64,000 nucleotides of DNA. Source: Hexactinellida sp. DTS-2022. Taxonomy: Eukaryota; Porifera; Hexactinellida. The translations under genes and the position numbers were made by a program. The stretch is from NCBI GenBank assembly GCA_028753945.1, contig JAPNXP010000003.1, positions 6,324,001 through 6,388,000 of the forward strand, written 5' to 3'. A model generated the notes under the pieces. That model saw only the letters and a list, made by a program, of their open reading frames with translations. It made no database searches and had not been told where the DNA came from. Shown one piece after another: positions 33,601 through 43,800 of this stretch. Position 1 is the first letter of the stretch; the number at the start of each line of letters is the position of its first letter.

Positions 33601-36600
33601 TTAACTTGAGGTGCGTAGCACCGATCTGTCGCAAAGCGACCGAGACCGAAGGGCTCGTCTAAATTAAATCTCGATTGTTGTGTGTGTGTGTGTTTGTTTG
33701 TCCGGATTGTATTAAAGTGACGGGGGGATAGAAACCGCATTAATATATGAGATATTCACCTACTTTCAAATGTTATATAATGTAAACAAGTATGCTGAAC
33801 ACGAATTTCGCATTTACAAATTTATAATATGAATATTTGTTGTTGTTGTTTACACAAAATAGGTAAACAAATTAATGAAATTCAAAATCAACCTAGAAGT
33901 TTGCTTCCAACGGGTATTATAGGTTAACAAGTATGCTGAACACGAATTTCGCATTTACAAATTTATAATATGAATATTTGTTGTTGTTGTTGACACAAAT
34001 AGGTAAACAAATTAATGAAATTCAAAATCAACCTAGAAGTTTGCTCTCAACGGGTATTATAGGTAAGCAAGTATGCTGAACACGAATTTCGCGTTTATAA
34101 ATTTATAATATGAATATTTGTTGTTGTTGTTGACACAAATAGGTAAACAAATTAATGAAATTCAAAATCAACCTAGAAGTTAGCTTTCAACGGGTATTGT
34201 AGGTAAACAAGTATGCTGAACACGAATTTCGCGTTTAAATTTTCTAATATGAATATTTGTTGTTGTTGTTGTTGTTGTTAACTCAAAATAGCTAAACAAT
34301 TTAATGAAAATTCAAAATCAACCTAGAAGTTAACCTTCAATAGGTATTATAAGTAAACAAGTGTGCTGAACACGAATTTCGCATTTATAAAATTCTAATA
34401 TGAGTATTTGTTGTTGTTGTTGTTTACACAAATAGGTAAACAAATTAATGAAAATCCAAATCATAACGTCCCTATCTACCATTTCCATGGTAGAAAATGT
34501 GAGGAGTAAGGCCGCACAGCGGCCGTTAACTTGAGGTGCGTAGCACCGATCTGTCGCAAAGCGACCGAGACCGAAGGGCTCGTCTAATCTAAACTGTAAT
34601 TCCGTCCTATAAATCCTGTGAAATTTTGACCCCATTAAGCGGAGAAACCGATTAACCGGTGACTCTATTAAGCGGAGTCGACTATATTTCCTCTATTAAA
34701 CAAGCCGCATTCCATTCTCCCTTACCGTCTCCAGGGTTGGCTCATCACATGGAGATGCAAGATAACCACTTCCTAATCCCAACCGAAAACAGAAAAACCT
34801 CCAAACCGAAACACAAACCCAAATACAGACCCAAGGCCGCTACGCTCCCAAGCATAAAGCCTAGACAATCCTCCGATGCCTTTAGCCCCATGAGACGATC
34901 CCGTAGATTGCACCATACCCCGAGTTTCAAGCGGTACTTCGTGGATAATGAGTCAGATGAAGAGGATACGTCGAGTAGGTAATAGATTATTCATATCTTA
35001 ACACCTATAGATTGTAGGTAATAGATTATTCATATCTTAACACCTATATATTGTAGGTAATAGATTATTCATATCTTAACACCTATATATTGTAGGTAAT
35101 AGATTATTCATATCTTAACACCTATAGATTGTAGGTAATAGATTATTCATATCTTAACACCTATAGTCATGTCTTAACACGTAACAGTAGAACCTCGTTA
35201 ATACGAATAATAGATTCATATCTTAATAATGCTTGTATATTGTAGGTAGTGTTAGAAAATTTCCAAAAAATTTGTTTTCCATGGAAATTTCTGGAAAGAT
35301 TACATATTTCAAATTATGCTAGGAACTTTATTTGAAATTGCCGAAATTTTTGTGCTACTTAAGTTAATTATGTAAATTTCCGGAAATTTCCTAGGAAATT
35401 TCTCGAGCTTACAACACTAATTGTAGGTAATAGATTATTCATATCTTAACACCTATACTTGTAGGTAATAGATTATTCATATCTTAACACCTATAGATTG
35501 TAGGTAATAGATTATTCATATCTTAACACCTATAGATTGTAGGTAATAGATTATTCATATCTTAACACCTATAGATTGTAGGTAATAGATTATTCATATC
35601 TTAACACCTATATATTGTAGGTAATAGATTATTCATATCTTAACACCTATAGATTGTAGGTAATAGATTATTCATATCTTAACACGTAACAGTAGAAACT
35701 CGTTAATACAAATAATAGATTATTCCATAGCTATGATTATTCATATTCTAACACCTATAGTGTATAGTATACCCGCGATAATATGAACGGGATATCCCCA
35801 ATATGTTTATATTATAGTTGCCGAAAATCTTAAATATATTGTCACCGAGTTTTCCTTATTCACTTGCTTGCATTTGTATAGGCTAGGGGAATTAAACTTT
35901 GTACTCCTTAACCGATATTTCCCTTATCCGTGTTCATATTAACGAGAGTCTACTGTATAATTGTTCGATGCAATATACTAATGCATATCCATGGTCCATT
36001 AATACAATTTGCAATTAATCACTGTACTTGGTTACAATATAATATTTGTCAGATATATATCGCTAAGTACTACATAGTAACTTGTTTATTGTTTCCACTT
36101 TTTACCTTTCATGCTATCGGCACAGCTGTAATTTTTGATTTTTTAATCCTATTAAATTTGATTATAATCGCTAAGTATAGTAACTGTTATTGTTTCCACT
36201 TTCTAATTATTATTTACCTATTACTATAAGTCTCTATTATATTTGATTCTAATCGCTAAGTTGTAACTTGATATTGTTTACACTTTTTATTATTATTTTT
36301 TATTGAAATAACTAATATGTAGACCGTCTATTTCTAGACCAGGTTTTTACTTCAATACTATTACCCATAGACGGCAGGGCTTTTGGTTTACAGAATTAAT
36401 AGACGGTCTACAATTTTTTGCTTAGTTTACTTTTATAGACCGTCTAGAAATAGATCGTCTACATATAAGGAAGCTCAAACTTGTTATTATTTACCATTCT
36501 TGTTATTATTATTATTATTTACCCATTACTACAAGTCTCTACAGAACCGGTGGAGTTCCTGCAGGAGCCTGCCTTGCTGGGCATCCAGCGACAAGCAGAG

Positions 36601-38557
36601 AGCATGACGTCACAGGACCTGCTACAGGCCATGAGGGAGCAGTCCAGTGAATACAGTTGTGATGTCTCGGTTGATAAGTGCATGCGGGATATAGATATTG
36701 CAGAGAGAGACATGACCAACTTCCAGGTTAGTAGTGAGTGTTGTTGTTAGGTGTTTGTTTGTTTGTTGTTGTTGTTGTTGTTTGTTTGTTTATTTGGTTG
36801 GTTGTTTGGTTGGTTGGTTGTTTGGTTGGTTGGTTGGTTGATGGTTAGTTGGTTGGTTGGTTGTTTGTTTGTTAATGTGTTTGTTTGTTTGTTTGTTTAT
36901 TTGTTTATACTATATGTTGGTTGGTTTGGTTGTTTGTTTTGTTTGTTTATATGGTTGGTTAGTTGGTTCGTTGGTTCGTTTGTTTGATGGTTTGTTTGTT
37001 TGTTTGTTTGTTTGTTTGTTCGTTTGTTGGTTGGTTGGTTGGTTGGTTGGTTGGTTGTTTGTTTGTTTGTTTGTTTGTTTGTTTGTTTATACATTTAATA
37101 TTTACAACTTAGTGAGTAAATTAGCAGATGCCATATGCCTGTTTGTTTACTTGTTTATCTACCTATTCACTTATTATTTTACTTGTTTGTTTGCTTATCT
37201 ATCTACCTGTTTACTTATTGGTTTAATTGTTGGTTTTGTTTACATTATTTCGTTGCTAGGTACTTGGCCAAAGAATGTTAGAAGATTCTCTCCAAAGTGT
37301 GGAGTATTTGTGTGGATTTTCAAAGTAAGCTGAGTTAATTGAGAACTGTGTATATCGAGTATTCTGTTTATCTATTAAATGTATATATTCTCACACCTCT
37401 ATGTTGATAGCTAAGGGAGGTTATATGGTAGGGGTAAAATATTAGGTGTTAGATAGGAACAAATATAATTGGAATTAACTTAGGAACTAACTGGTTTAAG
37501 TGTTGTAATAGTGTTGTAAGGTCGGAAAAATTCCTAGGAAATTTTCTGGAAATTTTAGATGGAAAAATTATTATATATACCTAGTTTTTTTAATTTTGAT
37601 AAACCATATCTATAATGTAGAGTTGTTACTGTGCGCTTGTTATTTTTCCGTAAGTAGCACAAAAAATTTAGGCAATTTCAAATAAAGTTCCTAAGCATAA
37701 TTTGAAATATGTAATCTTTCCAGAAATTTCCATGGAAAACAAAATTTTTGGAAATTTACATCACTAGGTTGTAATATGGATTATCTGTATTACTAACTAT
37801 ACTAGATCAATGTTACTGTCAGGCCTTAATACAGTAGCTATGGCTTGTTAATACAACTGTTATTATAATAGGAACTGAACTGATTAGTTATATTGGAAAA
37901 ATAGCAAACTTGTTATTTAGGAATTATATTACAGTTAGGTTATTTTATTATAAACATTAAAGGGACCAAAAATTGTATATTGAGACTTCATAATAAGCGA
38001 ACTCAACTTATTACAAACCCTATGTAAGTTGTTAAATTGGGACCATAGGGCTTGTTCATAATATAAACTTTCATATTTTTTAAGCAGACGAAATCTTGTT
38101 CATAATAAGCAGACCTGATTGTACTGTAGTTTAGTTATGTTATAATTTATAGAAATAAACTAGAGCTTTAACCATAGGGCTTGTTAGTACTTGCTAATTG
38201 GTATTTTAGTTGTGAATTTACTTATACAGCGATCATCGGCGTTTGTTTTAAATAACCTGGCTAGTTTCTACCGATAGTTTTTTTTATAAACATAAGAAAA
38301 CAATCGGTAGAAAGTTACCAGGTTTTTTAATACAAACGCCGATGATCGCTGTATAAGTAAACTCTTTAGTTGTGCTATTAGTTTCAGTTCTATTTATAGT
38401 TTCAGTTCTATTTATAGTTTTCTCCCCTAGAACTCTCCTCGACTGGATAGCAGAAAACGCGCTCCCAGACTTCATCCAATCCTCTCTCAGCATTTCCATA
38501 CCGGATTCACACGGCACAAGCAACGCGCTACGAATGAGAACTAACAAAAGGAAATAG
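30648..38557 (+). CDS. AEBP2: AEBP2/jing-like C2H2 zinc-finger protein (PRC2 accessory subunit)
   Basis: Exons 30648-31878, 34735-34974 (or 34978), 36545-36726, 37260-37324 and 38431-38557. The full chain gives 614 aa; skipping exons 3-4 through the 34978 donor gives 533 aa, also in frame. Three C2H2 fingers start near residues 327, 364 and 397. Finger 2 (CQWAGCRVYNVPSSS) and finger 3 (CLIDECPASF, then GLAHHM across the intron) match the distinctive AEBP2/jing fingers, including GC-K/R-VYN-x-PS. Family members are PRC2.2 cofactors that bind EZH2 complexes and DNA in the nucleus. The N-terminal part is acidic, then has eight 12-residue repeats and a Gln/Lys/Thr/Asn-rich tract. The C-terminal part is not clearly like vertebrate AEBP2. 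Finger 3 has a displaced last His. The ATG at 30648 follows an AG, so a 5' exon is possible. Confidence 0.75.
30924..31211 (+). repeat. Coding 36-bp minisatellite in the AEBP2-like exon 1
   Basis: Eight in-frame copies of a 36-bp unit encoding DLEYPN(K/N)(K/E)LAIC, 12 residues each. Differences are mostly at the KK/NE positions and in synonymous sites. The repeat is acidic and aromatic and precedes the low-complexity Gln-rich segment. Confidence 0.97.
31885..32225. repeat. ACTGGAACTATAGGTGTTAT tandem repeat, AEBP2-like intron 1
   Basis: About fifteen degenerate 20-24-bp units starting right after the exon 1 donor. A related AACTGGAACTATATG array lies after MON1 exon 2 (54870-55260), so the unit is shared by two unrelated introns. 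Confidence 0.9.
32243..32391. mobile_element. CAGT-type MITE, family B-like
   Basis: CAGTAGAACCTCCTTAATATG at the left and ACCGAGGTTCTACTG at the right, with the internal CCTTCAAAGCCTTTTCAATA block. Confidence 0.8.
32597..33662 (+). mobile_element. Helitron-like element with internal tandem array (copy 1)
   Basis: The 5' end is TCTATATTATTAAATCTCG then TG repeats and TTTGTTTGTCCGG. The centre has about six ~137-bp units (GTAAACAAGTATGCTGAACA ... AGGTAAACAAATTAATGAAA). The 3' end carries hairpins (GTCGCAAAGCGAC, CGAG...CTCG) and ends CTAA. The 5' TC is preceded by A. A central tandem array is typical of DINE/Helentron-type non-autonomous elements. Confidence 0.75.
33663..34587 (+). mobile_element. 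Helitron-like element with internal tandem array (copy 2)
   Basis: Directly downstream of copy 1 in the same orientation, starting at ATTAAATCTCGATTG without the leading TCTAT. It has about five internal units, ends CTAA and is followed by T. Head-to-tail tandem Helitrons are known from rolling-circle products. Confidence 0.75.
34979..35695. repeat. 39-bp minisatellite seeded at the AEBP2-like exon 2 donor
   Basis: About thirteen units of TAG/GTAATAGATTATTCATATC..., the first starting exactly at the exon 2 donor. Each unit repeats the exon-intron junction TAG/GTAATAG. The array is interrupted by a GGAAATTTCC element fragment at 35250-35412. Confidence 0.93.
35250..35412. mobile_element. GGAAATTTCC-type element inside the 39-bp array
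   Basis: Ends AGTGTTAGAAAATTTCC and CTTACAACACTAATTG. Same family as 22441-22742 and 37512-37772, shorter. It is nested in the minisatellite. Confidence 0.75.
35864..36465. mobile_element. Family A fragment, AT-rich spacer and GACCGTCTA inverted-repeat element
   Basis: 35864-35957 is the right part of a family A MITE. 35958-36318 is AT-rich with nothing recognised. 36319-36465 has inverted ends GTAGACCGTCTATTTCTAGA and the complement, with internal AGACGG copies. A related fragment is at 38879-38940. All lie in an AEBP2-like intron. Confidence 0.7.
36750..37095. repeat. TTTG/GGTTG microsatellite, AEBP2-like intron 3
   Basis: Long TTTG and TTGG runs starting after the exon 3 donor. Long open frames here are artefacts of the repeat. 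Confidence 0.95.
37512..37772. mobile_element. GGAAATTTCC-type inverted-repeat element
   Basis: Near-identical to 22441-22742 over long blocks (AGTGTTGTAAGGTCGGAAAA start, ATATCTATAATGTAGAGTTG internal). The right end is slightly altered. Confidence 0.8.
37930..38122. mobile_element. CAGT-type MITE, family E
   Basis: Reverse orientation to 28120-28313, ending GCAGACCTGATTGTACTG, with the shared CAACTTACATAGGG-type block. Confidence 0.8.
38218..38362. mobile_element. MITE with long inverted ends
   Basis: Left arm TTTACTTATACAGCGATCAT plus CGGCGTTTG, and its perfect complement at the right. Inner arms AACCTGG...CTACCGAT are also inverted. ~145 bp, 70 bp before the AEBP2-like last exon. No second copy is seen in the window. 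Confidence 0.85.
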
Positions 38558-38720
38558 TTCCAATTACGAGTGCAGATTTTAAAGTTTTACTTACATCCCA
38601 TGATACAACTTTTAACTATAGCGATTCTATCATTTTAATGCAGTTATTAATTAATGATACATACTCAACTTATTATGAACTTCCTTATATGTAAATATGT
38701 AGATAGGATTTATCTAAGTA

Positions 38721-38870
38721 CAGTAGAACCTCGTTAGTACGAACAAACAGTTCCACAAATCAGGTCCCTACAATGGCTATTCAATGGGTATTACTTTGGT
38801 TAATACGAACTCCGGATAAAGCGAACAATTTTTACCGTCCGTTGGTGTTCGTATTAACGAGGTTCTACTG
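38721..38870. mobile_element. CAGT-type MITE, family B (clean copy)
   Basis: Exact inverted ends CAGTAGAACCTCGTTAGTAC / GTATTAACGAGGTTCTACTG and the core CCTACAATGGCTATTCAATG. It lies in the gap between the AEBP2-like and PAH genes. Confidence 0.9.
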
Positions 38871-39009
38871 TATGTAAACGGTCTATTTATAGACGGTCTA
38901 TAAAAGCCATATAAAATTAGCAAAAAAATTGTATACCGTCTTGTTGATATGTATGATAAGTCCCGTTAGTTATTTTGTATGTGTGAAAATATCAAATGGG
39001 CATTTGGAC

Positions 39010-39440
39010 GATTAGTACGAACACGGTTAATACGAAACTCCAGTTAATATTAATACGAACATTATTTCGGTCTCCTTCAGTAAATTCTCATTACAAATGA
39101 TTTAGTTAATACGAATTCCGGATAAGGCGTACACATTTTGACGGTCCCCTGGTGTTCCTACTAACGAAGTTCTATTTTATCATTGTTTTAATGGCTTCAA
39201 GTAAAATATTATCAGTAAATATTTCTCAGAAATTGTTTGTAATAATTATCAGCTATGTCATGTTGTACAGTAAAGCCTTTAGAAAGTGAACACCCTGGGG
39301 ACCAGCCAAAACGTTTACTTTTGAGAGGTGTTCACTTTTCATGATTTATCATAACGTGTGTCTAATGCAATAGGAAAATTTGGGACCGAGAAAAAGTGTT
39401 CATATTTTTGGAGTTGTTCATTTCTTGGAGGTTTTACTGT
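39010..39440. mobile_element. Two further CAGT-type elements in the intergenic gap
   Basis: 39010-39175 is a family B-like fragment (TTAGTACGAACACGGTTAAT; CTAACGAAGTTCTA end). 39267-39440 has ends ACAGTAAAGCCTTTAGAAAG and GGAGGTTTTACTGTA with TTCACTTTT-type repeats. The rest of 39441-40274 is AT-rich with nothing recognised. Confidence 0.65.
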
Positions 39441-40274
39441 AGCGTAAATTACAAATTTGTTGGCTAATGCTCATTAGTTTAACAGTTGATTGTATTCATT
39501 CTGTGAACAATTGCAATGACCCAATGTCACTTAGATAATATCTTGAAACCATAATGCTTTTTTCCTTTCATTATATATTCTTTTTAATTAATTAATCCTA
39601 TTTGATTTGTATATAAAGTTTTTCTTAACTTTTGATCGGAAAGGTTCTAACTTGCCCGAATAAGAGCCTTGGTGCTTATTGTTTTCGTGGGCCAAATTTA
39701 CCCTCAAATTTCTTGAAAATTCCCAAAGATAATAATAGGTGGATTGCATAAATCAATGTAATTACACTTCAGTTATCAACTAATGGGTACTATTTTATCA
39801 TACAAATGCCATTTTATTGACCCGCGCTTATTGGGAAATACGTTATTAACAACATTTATTGTGACGAACACATCGTGAAAAGATTTCATAAATTAGTGTT
39901 TCTAAATGTACAAATTTAGAATACTAAATAGTTTAGTTTGTTGGAGTTTATAATAGCTGGAATTCCCATATTTGTTAACATTTCTAATTACCAAATTGCA
40001 ACTAATTATGAGAGCATTTTACGATACATAACAAAACCTGTAGTTTCAGTTCTTATATACGACTTGAATACTGCTATTATAATGTTTGTCAGCTTTTTCA
40101 CAAACGTAGGAGCAAATATTCTACTATACATCCTACGTATAAAATACGTAACTTTACAGTCGTATGACTTTTTGATATAAACTATAGGCTTATTTGGAAT
40201 ATATTTATATGCACGAGCCTGTTTTATTAGCGAAATCAAATATTCATTAGTTTGAGATAACAGAAATAGTCATT

Positions 40275-40689
40275 ATGGTAAGTCTATTTGTTTATTGTTT
40301 ATTTACTTATTTATTTATGGAATTATTTATGCACTGACAAAGTTATTTTGGACATCTAAAGTTGCGATGCCGAGTTTTTATATTGAAAGGTGTTAGTTGT
40401 TCTATAATTACGTAACTCCTTTTAAATATGTTATTATATTATATACTGTTTATCTATAAGCTATTTATACATACAGTATAACCTGCATAATCCGACCCTA
40501 TATAATCCGGAATTCAGCAAAACCGACATTTTCCCTTATCCCAATGAGCGTCGGATTAGACAAGTTTACTGTATTGTCATTACGTAATAGAATTGTATAG
40601 GCTAAACAACTGTATTGCCATATGTAGTAAAACTTGTTTTGTATTGACTTGATGTTTATAATATCTGTATTGTTGTTGTTATTGTTGTT

Positions 40690-40722
<33 letters not shown>

Positions 40723-40770
40723 GGTGTTGTTGTTGTTAGTGTTATTATTGTTGTGGTTGGTATTATTATT

Positions 40771-40802
<32 letters not shown>

Positions 40803-43800
40803 GTAGAGTAACGGAGAGGCTACTGTTGTTCCGCTGTCGGCTACGGACGAGATGCTTGCTGTGAACGGAGAATGTCCGGACCATTTGTATTCTACGATAT
40901 TCACACTTAAAGATAATCCAGGCATTCTATTGGAGGCACTCAAGCCATTTGCTGTGAGTTGTTGTTGTTGTTGTTTATTTCCGCTTTATGTTTATGTTAA
41001 TTGGTACTTTCTCTTACAAACTACTGACCAAAATATCTATACTATTATACAAACAAACAAACAAACCAACAAACAAACAAACAAACAAACAAACAACAAC
41101 AAACAAACAATCAAACAATCAATCAAACAAACAAACAACAAACAAACAAACAAACAAACAAACAAACAAACAAACAAACAAACAAACAAACAAACAAACA
41201 AACAAACAAACAAACAAGCAAACAAACAAACAAACACACAAACAAACAATCAAACAAACAAACAACAACAACAAACAAACAAACAAACAAGCAAACAAAC
41301 AAACAAACACACAAACAAACAATCAAACAAACAAACAACAACAACAAACAAACAAACAAACAAGCAAACAAACAAACAAACAAACAAACAATCAACCAAC
41401 CAACCAACAAACAAACAAAAACTCCTAAATTTAATATGTGATTTGTTATACACCCATATCGTACTTATTATCCTGTTTACAGAGGACATGCCATAACACT
41501 ACAGTACGTAATTAGTTTATGATGCTATTTAGTAGGGAATCTCTCTGACTCATAATGAGTGAGTATTTACTAGCTGAAACTAACAACAACAACAACAACA
41601 ATATAAGAAATGAAATATTTATTTGTCTCTCATAAAACATATATTTGTCAACTAGTTTTCCATGGTTTAAAAGCTATGTACCTTGGGTAATAGTTCTTGT
41701 TCTAAAATATATTTTAATACTTTGATGTACTTTAGTTCCAGTTCTTATATGTCTATACCTATACCCTATATACCCCCTATTTACAGTTCATATATGTCTA
41801 TACAGTGGATGCCGGTTATAAGCACATCGTCGGGAACTGCACTTAATGTTTTTATAACCGACATAAATTATATAGGGTATATGGCAACCGTTTTCCAACA
41901 TAGTCTTTTTATATCCGATATGTTCTTATAAGTTATAACCGGTGTGCTTATATCCGATATCTACTGTACTTAGTAGTTCCTATACCTGCCTATACCTATT
42001 CCCTATATCCCCCTATATGTACAGTCCCTATACACCTTTTCCTATATATCTCCCTATATGTGTACATTCTTTGGACTGTATACATATCCCCCTATGTATA
42101 GCCCCCTATGTCCAGTCCCTATATGCCTATACCTTACCCTATCCCCCCTATATATATAGTCGCTGGAAATCAGCATGTCGCACATAGAGTCTCGGGTCAG
42201 CAGAGACAACGGGGGGTACGACTTCTACGTAGAGTTTATATGCGGGAGAGAGGAGCTCCTCAATCAGCTGACCGCTAAGCTGGAAGCGATAGCCTGTAGG
42301 GTGTCTCTCATGACCGAGGGGGGCAGGGGGAACAAAGGTATGTTGCTATTCTATATCCATGGTTATAAAGGTAGGACTGTAGCTATTCTATATCCATGGT
42401 TATAAAGGGGAATAAAAGTAGGACTGGGAAATACAGTTTCAAACAAAAAATCTCAAATTAAAGCTGTGCCGACAGCATTTCGTTTGATGCACTATTGGTG
42501 GCACTGTGTAGTGCCTCCGTAAGTAATGATAGCACAGCTGTAATCTTAGATTTTAAGACTTAACATTGACCTAGTTGTTAGTAATACAGATAGTCGAACA
42601 CCAGGGGACCGTATAAATATGTTCGTATTAACCGAAGTCACTTGCATGCATTTGTATAGGGGAATTAAACCTTGTACTCCTTAACCGACAAATATGTAGT
42701 TAGTAATACAGATATAGCAAATCCATGGTACAGTAGATGCCGGATATGAGAACATTATATTGGAAAACGGTTGTCATATACTCTCTATAATTTATGTCGG
42801 TTGTAAGACATTATATGCAGTTCCCAACGATGTTCTTATAACCGGAATCCACTGTACTTAATATGCATGCCTTAACATAGTTGTTTACTTGTTGTTGTTT
42901 ACTTGTTGTTTGTTTACGTGTTGTTGTTTACGTGTTGTTGTTTCCATGTAGTTGTTTACGTGTTGTTGTTTACGTGTAGTTGTTTACGTGTTGTTGTTTA
43001 CCTGTAGTCCCCTGGTTCCCCCGGTGTATCCGTGAGCTGGACAAGTTCTCTAACCGGATCCTCTCCATGGGGGCAGATCTCAGCTCGGACCATCCCGGCT
43101 TTATAGACCCTGTGTACAGGGCCAGGAGAGCAGAGTTTACAGATATAGCCATCAACTATAAACAGTAAGATAGTAGTAGCTAGTAGTAGTTAGTTAGTAG
43201 TTAGGTGTTGTTGTTGTTTGTTTGTTTGTTTGTTTGTTTGGTTGGTTGGTTGTTTGTTTGTTGTTTGTGGTTAGTTAGTTAGTTTGTTAGTTTGTTTTTT
43301 GTTGTTGTTGTTAGTTTGATTGTTAGTTAGTTTGTTTGTTTGTTTGTTGGTTTCTCTAAAACTGCAACTAAGGCTAATTTAAGTTGCATATTATTTCTCT
43401 GTTTAGTCAAATTACTTATACAGTTAACTCTCGTTATAACGAAGTGCTTGGGACCTGTAAATTCCTTCGTTATAAGCGGATATTCTTTATAAGCGGATCA
43501 TAAGTTAATGCATTTAGTGCTCTAGGGGAAAATCCCCATTTCGTTATAACGGGAGTTCACTGTAATTCATTTATTCGTGATTTGTTTATTTGTTTGTTTG
43601 TTTATTTATTTGTTTGTTTATTTATTTATTTGTTTGTTTGTTTATTGGTGTTATTATTATTCGTTTATTGTTGTTATTATTGTTAGTTATGAACCTATCC
43701 CTCGAGTTGTGTACACAGAAAATGAGATCAACACTTGGTATGAATACACTAATTCGTTACAATCCCTACATTCCTATTACATACCCCGTTACTATAGGAA

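Larger units (their letters stand above)
32508..34690. mobile_element. Family C MITE split by Helitron-like insertion
   Basis: The left part (32508-32596) and right part (34588-34690) together match the intact copy at 18381-18565: left GACCTCGCTTAATAGAGTCA, right ATTAAGCGGAGTCGACT. About 2 kb of Helitron-like DNA lies between them. Its right end falls ~45 bp before the AEBP2-like exon 2. Confidence 0.85.

Noticed and set aside
33414..34635. Two similar ~105-aa minus-strand frames with [17 protein letters not shown]
   Set aside because: They translate the conserved 3' end of the Helitron-like element on its reverse strand; similarity reflects the repeat, not a protein.
40852..41496. Long Lys/Gln/Thr/Asn frames and their Cys/Leu/Phe/Val antisense partners
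   Set aside because: Translation of the AAAC microsatellite beyond the PAH exon 2 donor.
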